In this document: positions 1 through 6,597 of the stretch, piece by piece | Position numbering within the stretch: position 1 is the first letter of the stretch | Layout of the letters: the number at the start of each line of letters is the position of its first letter | Assembly (NCBI GenBank): GCA_947623615.1 | Contig: CANQHH010000073.1 | Coordinates: 1-6,597 of the forward strand | Source: an uncultured Clostridia bacterium | Lineage (GTDB): Bacteria; Bacillota; Clostridia; TANB77; CAG-508 | Direction of reading: 5' to 3' | DNA: 6,597 nt | Program-made: the position numbers and the translations under genes | Notes under the pieces: model-generated | What the model was told of the DNA's origin: nothing | Database searches by the model: none | What the model saw: only the letters and a program-made list of their open reading frames with translations

Positions 1-62
1 TATTTTTTTTTACAATAATATATTTTAATAAACTTTCTTTTCCAGATTTCCCTATAAGTTCC

Positions 63-91
63 TTGACTTTAGTTTCTTCTTAATATAAAAT
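63..91 (+). promoter_or_regulatory. Probable sigma-A promoter for the surface-protein gene
   Basis: TTGACT at 63-68 matches five of six bases of the -35 consensus. TAAAAT at 86-91 matches five of six of the -10 consensus, with an ideal 17-bp spacer. An overlapping TATAAA at 84-89 is an alternative -10 with a 15-bp spacer. The sequence upstream (1-62) is very AT-rich, as for an UP-like element, though the whole genome appears AT-rich so this is weak. Transcription would start near 98, leaving a 5' UTR of about 60 nt that contains the inverted repeat at 109-145. The call rests on sequence match only. Confidence 0.6.
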
Positions 92-108
92 TAACTCGCA
101 AAAAAATA

Positions 109-145
109 TAGTAATTAGCATTACAAAATTTACAGCTAATTATTA
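109..145 (+). promoter_or_regulatory. Inverted repeat / 5'-UTR hairpin next to the RBS
   Basis: TAATTAGC at 112-119 and GCTAATTA at 135-142 are perfect reverse complements separated by 15 nt. The stem extends by a G-U wobble and two A-U pairs (109-111 with 143-145), giving about 11 pairs. It lies downstream of the predicted transcription start and its 3' arm touches the Shine-Dalgarno. It could be an RNA hairpin affecting ribosome access or mRNA stability, or a DNA operator. There is no T tract after it, so it is not a terminator. The stem is AT-rich and could be chance in such a genome. Confidence 0.4.
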
Positions 146-155
146 GGAAAGGTGG
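145..155 (+). promoter_or_regulatory. Shine-Dalgarno of the surface-protein gene
   Basis: AGGAAAGGTGG ends four bases before the ATG at 160. It is purine-rich, with AAAGGTGG one base away from AAAGGAGG. It fixes the start codon: the resulting protein begins with a well-formed signal peptide. Confidence 0.85.
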
Positions 156-159
156 TAAT

Positions 160-2955
160 ATGAAAAATTTAAAAAAACTTTTTGCACCCTTAATTATATT
201 AAGCGTAAGTTTATGCTTAATTTTAGGGCTTCAAACTTATTCTTATGCGGCTATTATGCATGTATCCGTAATAAAATCTGACGGGAGCTCTGATCCAAAA
301 GAGTTCGAAAAATTACAAGATGCAATCGACTATGCTGAATCTGGAGATACTATAAAAATACTTGAAGCTAATTATAAATTTCAAACAGAACAAGTAAATA
401 TCTCTGGAAAACAAAATCTTAAATTCGATTTTGATAATCGTAGCTTTGAGGCTACACTTAATATTACTGACAGTAATATTACATTTTTAAGCGGTTCTTA
501 CAATTTTGGTACTGCTTCTAACATTTTTAACATTGAAAGTTCTACAGTTACTTTTGATGGTGGAGAATACAAATTGGGTAATCAAAGCAAAAGTTCAATA
601 ATTTTAGGCTCAAATTCTAAATTAATCTTTGATAATGGAGTAAAATTCCAACCTACTAGACCGCTTGCAATTAATGGTTCTAATTCAGAATTAATAATAC
701 AAAATGGCTCTACTCTAAAAGGTAACCCTGGTATGTCAATAGTAGAATCTGCCAAGAATAATACCATAACTGTAGAAGAAGGTAGTAAGCTTGAAGGTTC
801 TGGCTCAGATTTTGATGCAATTACAAATTTCGGAAACAATTCAACTTTTAACATCAATGGTGATATTTTGTACTCATTACAATTTAATGGTGATAATAAC
901 ACAATAAACATTAATAAAGGTTCTTCAATTTCTCAAAGATTTGTCTGGCCAATAGAACTTTTAGGAACAAACAATACTGTTAATTTAAATGGTACAGACA
1001 TTAGTTTTGGACTAGGTGGTATATTTATAAATAGCCCATCTGCCACATTAAATATTGAAAATTCAAATATTCACGGAGTAGACCCACGCTATTCTTACAC
1101 AAACTCAATTGATCCAGTCATTTTCGCTAAACAAGTAAAAGAGATAAATGTAAAATCTGGAACACTAACAGGTGATCTTGGAATTGTTGCTTTTGACGGA
1201 AATGTAAATATTTCTGGTGGTACAATAACTGCAACAAATACAGATCCAGAAAATTATATAATCTATGACAAATCTACAGGAAGATTCGTGCCTACTGCCG
1301 AATATACAGAAGATTGCGGGGCTGCCGTAATTATAGATAATACACAAGGTGAAACAAATGCTAAAGCAACAATTACAGGTGGAACATTTAATGTACAAAC
1401 TGACGAAACACTTGTATCTATCGGAGATACAACAACAGATTACAGTGTATCTGGAGGAATATATAACAAACCATTTACAGAAGGATTTGTTTTAGTAGGA
1501 TTAGCAGAAATTTCTAAAAAAAGCGGTGATGAAACATTATACTATGTTGGCAAAGATGCTATGGAAGCTATGACTAGTGCTAAGTCTGGAGATGAAATTG
1601 ATGTATTATGCGGAGATGTAACTTTAGACAGCCTTGCAAAAGGTGTTAGCATAAAAAATTCTGGTTCTGGAAAAGTTATAGTTAACGGATCAGAAATTGG
1701 AAAAGATGCAATAACAATGACTAGCTTCGATAAAGCAATTATCACAGGTTCAAAAGACAAAACATATACTGGTAAAGCTATAGTACAAGATTTAACAGTA
1801 AATTTTGAGGACAAAGTATTAAATTTAGGAACTGATTATGTCGTAACTTATTCTAATAATATTAATCCTGGAACTGCAACAATTACAGTAACTGGTAGAG
1901 GTATGTATTTAGGAAGTAAAACTTTAACATTCAAGATTTCTGCATCTCTAGATAATGTTACTATTACAGGTATTGCAGACAAAACATATACCGGTAAAGC
2001 ATTAAAACAATATGGAATTAGTTTAAGTTTTAATGGATTAAAATTAACAGATAAAATAGACTATGCTATATCTTACAAAAACAATGTTAATGCCGGAGTT
2101 GCAACAGTTACAATTACAGGTAACGGCAACTTCTATGGAAGTAGAACATTTATATTTAATATAAATCCTGCAAATATGCATAATGTTAATATTTCAGGAA
2201 TTGCTAATAGAACATACACTGGTAAAGCATTAAAACAAGGTGGAATTAATTTAATATTTAATGGATTAAAATTAAAAGATAAAACAGATTTTAATGTATC
2301 TTATAAAAATAATAAAAATACTGGTAAAGCAACAGTTGTAATTACTGGTAACGGTAACTACATAGGTACTCAAGAACTACATTTCTACATAGTTCCAAAA
2401 ACTGCAACAGGTTTAAAAACCAAAAGCCAAACAACATCAGCAATAACTGTATCATGGTCTAAGGTTACAGGTGCATCAGGATATTCATTCTACAAATGGA
2501 ATCCTAAAAAGAAAGCTTATGAATATGTTGCAAGAACAACAAAAACATCATATACAATGAAAAAATTAAAAGCTGGAGAAGTATATTTATTTAAAGTAAG
2601 AGCATATAAAACAATAGATGGAAAAAGATATTATAGTTCATATTCAAAACAAATAAAAACAGCTACAAAACCTTCAACACCAAAAATTACAGCTTTAACA
2701 ACAAAGAGCAAAAAAGCAACTTTAAAATGGAAAAAAATATCTGGAGTAGATGGATATGAAATATATATGTCAACAAGCAAAAAAGGTAAATATTCAAGAG
2801 TAAGAACTGTAACAAAATCAGGAACAGTAAAATATACAAAAAGCAGTTTGAAAAAGAATAAAAGATATTATTTCAAAATTAGAAGTTACAAGACTGTAGA
2901 TGGTAAAAAAGTTTATAGTTCATATTCAACTGTAAAATCTATAAAGGTTAAATAA
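160..2955 (+). CDS. Secreted modular surface protein: beta-helix, MBG-like and FnIII-like domains
   Basis: This is a complete 931-residue protein. Residues 1-30 form a Sec signal peptide: basic MKNLKK, a hydrophobic core, and probable cleavage after SYA (30). Residues ~31-440 read as a right-handed beta-helix: short NxT/SxT-N-I strands recur every 20-26 residues, becoming ISGGT, ITGGT and VSGGI rungs at 351-433. A second AxxSGD-type entry segment lies at ~465-510. Three MBG-like repeats follow (~524-594, 597-670, 674-747), each with TYTGKA, GLxL or similar, and a NxGxATVTITGxGxYxG core. Two FnIII-like domains (748-836 and 838-931) each contain a YKTxDGKxxYSSYS motif. I see no LPxTG motif, SLH domain, choline-binding repeat or C-terminal membrane segment. 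No pectate-lyase or other glycosidase active site could be identified, so an adhesive, scaffold or polysaccharide-binding role outside the cell is inferred, not shown. The final domain is very basic (23 Lys and 4 Arg against 3 acidic in 841-931), which may hold it to anionic wall polymers. Start supported by the RBS and signal peptide; it appears monocistronic. Confidence 0.9.
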   Translation: MKNLKKLFAPLIILSVSLCLILGLQTYSYAAIMHVSVIKSDGSSDPKEFEKLQDAIDYAESGDTIKILEANYKFQTEQVNISGKQNLKFDFDNRSFEATLNITDSNITFLSGSYNFGTASNIFNIESSTVTFDGGEYKLGNQSKSSIILGSNSKLIFDNGVKFQPTRPLAINGSNSELIIQNGSTLKGNPGMSIVESAKNNTITVEEGSKLEGSGSDFDAITNFGNNSTFNINGDILYSLQFNGDNNTININKGSSISQRFVWPIELLGTNNTVNLNGTDISFGLGGIFINSPSATLNIENSNIHGVDPRYSYTNSIDPVIFAKQVKEINVKSGTLTGDLGIVAFDGNVNISGGTITATNTDPENYIIYDKSTGRFVPTAEYTEDCGAAVIIDNTQGETNAKATITGGTFNVQTDETLVSIGDTTTDYSVSGGIYNKPFTEGFVLVGLAEISKKSGDETLYYVGKDAMEAMTSAKSGDEIDVLCGDVTLDSLAKGVSIKNSGSGKVIVNGSEIGKDAITMTSFDKAIITGSKDKTYTGKAIVQDLTVNFEDKVLNLGTDYVVTYSNNINPGTATITVTGRGMYLGSKTLTFKISASLDNVTITGIADKTYTGKALKQYGISLSFNGLKLTDKIDYAISYKNNVNAGVATVTITGNGNFYGSRTFIFNINPANMHNVNISGIANRTYTGKALKQGGINLIFNGLKLKDKTDFNVSYKNNKNTGKATVVITGNGNYIGTQELHFYIVPKTATGLKTKSQTTSAITVSWSKVTGASGYSFYKWNPKKKAYEYVARTTKTSYTMKKLKAGEVYLFKVRAYKTIDGKRYYSSYSKQIKTATKPSTPKITALTTKSKKATLKWKKISGVDGYEIYMSTSKKGKYSRVRTVTKSGTVKYTKSSLKKNKRYYFKIRSYKTVDGKKVYSSYSTVKSIKVK
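1729..2400 (+). repeat. Three tandem ~75-residue MBG-like domain repeats
   Basis: These are in-frame repeats inside the surface protein, about residues 524-594, 597-670 and 674-747. The TYTGKA motif falls at residues 535, 609 and 685, a period of 74-76 residues. Each unit continues with an NGLKL-like turn (degenerate in unit 1), a D-Y/F-x-V/I-S/T-Y strand and a NxGxAT(V/I)xITGxG strand. Units 2 and 3 are closest: they share an exact 18-nt block (1993-2010 and 2221-2238) and an exact 19-nt block (2029-2047 and 2257-2275), both offset by 228 nt. Such domains act as stalk or spacer modules in Firmicute surface proteins. Confidence 0.8.
2401..2952 (+). repeat. Two tandem fibronectin-type-III-like C-terminal domains
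   Basis: These cover residues 748-836 and 838-931. Both follow the FnIII-like order TxxxxTxxWxKxxGxxGYxxY, then SYTM or KYTK, then YxFKxRxYKTxDGKxxYSSYS, with the core Trp at 766 and 857. The YKTxDGK motif recurs after 94 residues. At DNA level an exact 17-nt direct repeat (2631-2647 and 2913-2929) marks the same position, offset by 282 nt. The second domain ends at the protein C-terminus without a linker or anchor. Confidence 0.8.
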
Positions 2956-2970
2956 TTTGCTTATAACCAG

Positions 2971-3013
2971 AAAAATGAGGGGTTCAATTTATTTTGAACT
3001 CCCTCATTTTTTT
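2971..3013. terminator. Shared bidirectional rho-independent terminator
   Basis: The left arm at 2971-2987 (AAAAATGAGGGGTTCAA) pairs with the right arm at 2994-3011, with one unpaired T at 3000 and a six-base loop at 2988-2993. On the + strand a seven-T run (3007-3013) follows the stem. On the - strand the A run at 2971-2975 supplies a shorter U tract. The hairpin sits 15 bases past the stop of the surface protein and just beyond the stop of the convergent helicase gene, so it can serve both. Termination is stronger on paper in the + direction. Confidence 0.85.
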
Positions 3014-3015
3014 AT

Positions 3016-6000
3016 TTAATCCATGTCTTCTGGCTCTTCAGCCAAATTCTCCTTATTAGGTACTGGTTCAACCATATCTAAATTATCATCTTCATCCAAA
3101 ATACTATCTATTTTACTTATTAACTCTAATATTGTTTTTTCTCTGTTCGCATAATATCTACTTGCTCTTATTCTTATGAATTTCCAGCCACATCTTGTAA
3201 GTACATCTTGTTCTATTATATCCTCTTCATACTCTTCTTTAGTTTTAATAATGTCACCATCACATTCAACCGCAATTTTTTTGCCCGCTTCATCATTAAC
3301 CACTATATCAATTTGATATTTACCTATTTTAAAATTCGGTGTGACATCAATTTTATTACGTTTTAATTCTTTGTATATCTCCTTTTTGAAATCTGAAGTA
3401 AATTGTACATTTTTTTCTGTTTCTTTTTCTTTATTAAATGTATTGTAATATGTAATCAATTTATATCTTAAACAATTTTTTCCAAGCTCGTTTGGATGTA
3501 TTGAATATACCAAAATTGCTTGTTCTTTTGCCCTTGAAGCAGCAACATTGAAAGAACGCTCAAATTCCTTTGTTGTCAATGCTTTTACTATTCTAGTTTC
3601 ACCATTTTGCTGTTTTTTACTAACAACCATAGAAAGTATAATTACATCTCTTTCATCTCCTTGGAATTCATACGAATTTCCTATCTTTATTTTTCTACTT
3701 TTTATAAAATCACTACTAAAATTTTGCCATATTGCTGTATCTATTCCCTTTATTTGTGCATTGCTATTTTGTAATACAATAATTCCTATATCTTTATTTT
3801 TATATGTCTTATCCTTCTCTATCTCTTTTAATATTTCTATAATTTTATCAATTTCTTTTTGATTTATTAAAGAATTTGAACTTACATCATTAACAGTTGC
3901 ATCTTCTAAATAATATGTTTTTATCGGATTTTTTATTGTATTTTCGCTACTTCTTACCTTTAAACAGTTTATTTGGTCTCCATAAAAATATTTATTAGAA
4001 AATTCTATTATTTCTGGTAAACATCTAAAATGCTCTTTTAATACAACTTTTTTGCTTCCACATAAATTTTGTGCTAGGTCATATATGCTCATATCCATAT
4101 CGAATCCTATTCCTAAGCCTATGTTGTCTAGATATTTATTTTGCAATGCTTTTAAATTTTCTATTGCTATACCTACTGATATAGGGCTTATCTGCTTATC
4201 ATCTCCAACAATAATCATTTTTTTACCTCTTAATAATGCTGTTAATGATATAATTGAAGATTGCGAACTTTCGTCCATTATTACCACATCAAATTGTGGC
4301 TTATTTGAGTATGGATACTGCTCAACTACTTTATCTAATGGCATAATCCAAATTGGAATGGCTTCCTTTGCAATTTGCATCTGTTCTTGCATCTCTCTAC
4401 GTATAATATTAGATCTCTTTCCTGTGCCTTTTCCTAACTTTGTTTTTAATGATAACCATTGTGCTAATGATTTACATATTGTATCTGTCATATTATTTAT
4501 TTGATTATACCAACTTTTTTGTTCTATTAATTTTATAACTATTTCTTTTTCTTGTTTCTGTATTTCTTCTTTTTTATCTAATAGCTCATTGAATTTTTGA
4601 TTATTTAATTCTTGATAGAAGAAAAACATATATAATTTATAATAATTTAAAATTTCTTCAAAATTCTTTACTAAGTTTCTTCTCTCTGTATCTTCTAATG
4701 AAATATATTTATTTATAAGTTTTGGATAATTTTGTGCTTCATTTATATATTTATTTTTTATTTCATTATATTTTTTATCAGCTACATAAATTTCCTCGAT
4801 TTTTTCTCTTTCATTTCTAAACTTTTCAATATCTTTATTTTTTATCGCATCTATTATTTCTTTAAATACATCATAAGTTTTTACACTTATTGTTTCTAAT
4901 TCATGTAATTTTTTATCATAATTATTTTGGTAATTTAAATAATTAATATAATATGTTGTTTTAATAAGCTCATCATATATTTTTTCATTTTCTTCATTTT
5001 TTATATATTGTAAAACTTTAATATTATCTCTGAAAATATCATTTAATTTTTCTCTCAATTCTGCAGTAATTTGCGAATAATTAACAAATGCTGTTAATAT
5101 GTCAATTAATTCATCTATAGTTCTTGAAAATTCATTTTCATTTACCATATTCCACAAATTACTTTCTTTAAGTGTGGCTAATATTCCATTTCTTATTTTT
5201 TCTACTTTTAATTCATATTCTATTTTTGATATTGCCATTCTTAATTTTGGTTCAGTAATATCGTAATCTAATCTCTTATTATTTATTGTAACTTTAGATA
5301 ATTCTAACAGGTCTTTTTTATATTTTATTTTTTCTAAAACACTAATTTTTCCATCATCAACTAATGCTTCATATACTGCTTTTAAATTTTTACATGTTTT
5401 TTCTTTATCATTTGTTTCAATTTGCACTAAATTTCCAATAAGCTCTGTTTCTGTTTTTTCAAAAAATTCTTTATCGTTTTTACATTCATCTATTATTGAT
5501 TGTAAATTCAACATTCTAGGTTTATATTCACAATTTTCTTTTATATATTTTTTATCACATAGTTCTTCTAATTTTATAATATTTTTTAATTTTTTAACTA
5601 AATCATCAATATCATATTCACTTAAATTTCTTTCATCTATTCCATCTTTTATTAATCCGTCAACACTTTCATCACTTTTTATTTTATTAATATCCTCTAT
5701 TGCTAGTTCATAACTTTCCAAATCAATTTGCTCTGGTAAATCATATTCCCTACCAATTATGAAATCTTTATATAATTTTAACTCATTTACTATTGCATTT
5801 AACTCTAATAAAAATTCTTTATTAAAATTGATATTATTATAATTATTTGTATCTTCAATATAATTATATTTTAAATTATTTGATAAATATTTAGCTATAT
5901 CTACTAACCTATAACTATCTAAATCTATTTGAACTATATTCAAAACATCTTCCTTATAATCATAGCTATTATTTAATAATATATTTATTATTTGGTCATG

Positions 6001-6597
6001 ATTTATTTTTTTATTATTTTGAATTTCATTTAATTTAGTAGTTAAATTTTGTATTCTTTTTACATATTCAGATAAATACTCTTTATCTTTATATTTATCT
6101 AATACAATTTGTATAGAATTTGATAATTCATTGTTGTTTTGCGAGTCACTTAATAATGTCATACTTAAATCTCTAATTTCTTCTGGTAGCTTTTCTTTAA
6201 TAACCTCTAATGCCTTCGATTTTTCACTTGTTACTAATACTTTCTTTCCTTCTGCTACATAATTTGAAATTAAATTTGCTATCGTATGAGATTTTCCTGT
6301 TCCTGGAGGTCCTTGAACTAATACTAAATTACTATTTTGGGTTTGCCTAACAACTTTATATTGCTCTTCATTAGATGCTAGTGGAAACAAAACCGTTGAT
6401 TCAGAATTATCTTCTGTATATAATAATTCTTTTATTTTTTCATCTTCTTTTTCTATGATTAAATATGGTAATACATTTCCTGTTTCAAACTCATTATTAT
6501 CAATTTTATTTACTATGTTATTTAGATCTTCCATCCATATAGTTGGCTGTTTCTTTCTTATAATGATGTTATCTTGATTAAAAATATACGATTTTTC
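3016..6597 (-). CDS. SF1 (Upf1/DNA2-like) helicase with C-terminal Vsr/MTES_1575-like nuclease domain, 5'-partial
   Basis: At least 1,193 residues are present, and the frame is still open at the window edge. Residues below are numbered from the Met codon at 6534, which is probably internal: 21 further in-frame codons precede it and no Shine-Dalgarno is seen there. Helicase motifs occur in order: Q-motif region with Q58; Walker A GPPGTGKS 75-82; Ia KKVLVTSEKSKAL 97-109; II DESSQ 754-758; III VGDDKQISP 776-784; IV EHFRCLPEI 834-842; V NSYEFQGDERDVI 953-965; VI NVAASRAKEQ 996-1005. These mark an ATP-dependent nucleic-acid translocase of the AAA_11/AAA_12 type. Residues ~120-720 between Ia and II are a long Lys/Glu/Asn/Ile-rich helical, probably coiled-coil insertion. 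Residues ~1046-1143 resemble a PD-(D/E)xK nuclease: IDIVV with D1076, AVECDGD with E1090 and D1092, then GWKFIRIR 1116-1123. The position after ECDGD reads IIK, which I recall as RWH-like in relatives, so cleavage activity is uncertain. An acidic tail ends the protein. Helicase-nuclease fusions of this kind include proposed antiphage proteins; a repair role is the alternative. No partner gene is visible. Confidence 0.9.
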   Translation of the reverse strand, partial: EKSYIFNQDNIIIRKKQPTIWMEDLNNIVNKIDNNEFETGNVLPYLIIEKEDEKIKELLYTEDNSESTVLFPLASNEEQYKVVRQTQNSNLVLVQGPPGTGKSHTIANLISNYVAEGKKVLVTSEKSKALEVIKEKLPEEIRDLSMTLLSDSQNNNELSNSIQIVLDKYKDKEYLSEYVKRIQNLTTKLNEIQNNKKINHDQIINILLNNSYDYKEDVLNIVQIDLDSYRLVDIAKYLSNNLKYNYIEDTNNYNNINFNKEFLLELNAIVNELKLYKDFIIGREYDLPEQIDLESYELAIEDINKIKSDESVDGLIKDGIDERNLSEYDIDDLVKKLKNIIKLEELCDKKYIKENCEYKPRMLNLQSIIDECKNDKEFFEKTETELIGNLVQIETNDKEKTCKNLKAVYEALVDDGKISVLEKIKYKKDLLELSKVTINNKRLDYDITEPKLRMAISKIEYELKVEKIRNGILATLKESNLWNMVNENEFSRTIDELIDILTAFVNYSQITAELREKLNDIFRDNIKVLQYIKNEENEKIYDELIKTTYYINYLNYQNNYDKKLHELETISVKTYDVFKEIIDAIKNKDIEKFRNEREKIEEIYVADKKYNEIKNKYINEAQNYPKLINKYISLEDTERRNLVKNFEEILNYYKLYMFFFYQELNNQKFNELLDKKEEIQKQEKEIVIKLIEQKSWYNQINNMTDTICKSLAQWLSLKTKLGKGTGKRSNIIRREMQEQMQIAKEAIPIWIMPLDKVVEQYPYSNKPQFDVVIMDESSQSSIISLTALLRGKKMIIVGDDKQISPISVGIAIENLKALQNKYLDNIGLGIGFDMDMSIYDLAQNLCGSKKVVLKEHFRCLPEIIEFSNKYFYGDQINCLKVRSSENTIKNPIKTYYLEDATVNDVSSNSLINQKEIDKIIEILKEIEKDKTYKNKDIGIIVLQNSNAQIKGIDTAIWQNFSSDFIKSRKIKIGNSYEFQGDERDVIILSMVVSKKQQNGETRIVKALTTKEFERSFNVAASRAKEQAILVYSIHPNELGKNCLRYKLITYYNTFNKEKETEKNVQFTSDFKKEIYKELKRNKIDVTPNFKIGKYQIDIVVNDEAGKKIAVECDGDIIKTKEEYEEDIIEQDVLTRCGWKFIRIRASRYYANREKTILELISKIDSILDEDDNLDMVEPVPNKENLAEEPEDMD

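Noticed and set aside
1..62. T-run at 3-11 as the tail of an upstream terminator
   Set aside because: No hairpin arm is visible because the window begins there, and T runs are common in this AT-rich sequence. Apart from its AT richness I see nothing in 1-62.
205..225. Lipoprotein signal (Cys at residue 19)
   Set aside because: The residues before the Cys (VSL) do not fit a lipobox, which needs Gly, Ala or Ser directly before it. The Cys lies inside the hydrophobic core, and a better type I site (SYA-A) follows at residue 30.
582..1814. Open frames on the - strand within the surface-protein gene (582-911, 1165-1398, 1542-1814)
   Set aside because: They lie entirely antisense to a complete, well-supported gene. 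Their translations are low-complexity Ser/Pro/Ile or Cys-rich with no domain, and I saw nothing to suggest they are expressed.
1729..2952. Periodic DNA repeats as a CRISPR array or mobile element
   Set aside because: The repeats are in-frame protein-domain duplications with 74-94-codon periods. They have no constant repeat/unique spacer structure, no transposase and no terminal inverted repeats.
3548..4504. Open frames on the + strand within the helicase gene (3548-3862 and 4052-4504)
   Set aside because: They are antisense to helicase motifs II-VI. Their hydrophobic translations look like the expected complement of AT-rich Lys/Glu/Asn codons.

Overview
The window is strongly AT-rich, and both genes use A/T-ending codons. 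It carries a Gram-positive-type secretion signal, a strong Shine-Dalgarno, and a modular surface protein of beta-helix, MBG-like and FnIII domains. Together these suggest a low-GC Firmicute, most likely a gut-type Clostridia lineage. No rRNA, tRNA or housekeeping gene is present to fix the genus, so this is inference.

Layout: (1) Positions 1-159 are a leader with a plausible sigma-A promoter (TTGACT, 17 bp, TAAAAT), an inverted repeat in the predicted 5' UTR that ends at the Shine-Dalgarno, and a strong ribosome binding site. (2) 160-2955 (+) encodes a complete 931-residue secreted protein. It has a signal peptide, a long right-handed beta-helix-like ladder, three tandem MBG-like domains and two C-terminal fibronectin-type-III-like domains that are extremely lysine-rich. 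No sortase motif or membrane anchor is visible. (3) 2971-3013 is a hairpin with flanking T tracts that probably terminates both convergent genes. (4) 3016-6597 (-) is a large superfamily-1 (Upf1/DNA2-like) helicase with a very long helical insertion and a C-terminal Vsr/MTES_1575-like PD-(D/E)xK nuclease domain. Its reading frame stays open to the window edge, so the true N-terminus lies outside.

The two genes converge and nothing suggests they act together. The first looks like a cell-surface or extracellular structural/adhesive protein. The second looks like an intracellular nucleic-acid translocase/nuclease, a domain combination seen in single-gene antiphage defence proteins, although defence is an inference here. 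The points most worth a second look are the altered nuclease motif (ECDGD followed by IIK where I recall relatives having an RWH-like segment), the 600-residue insertion between helicase motifs Ia and II, and the hairpin abutting the surface-protein RBS. I see no CRISPR array, insertion sequence or obviously new multi-gene system in the window.
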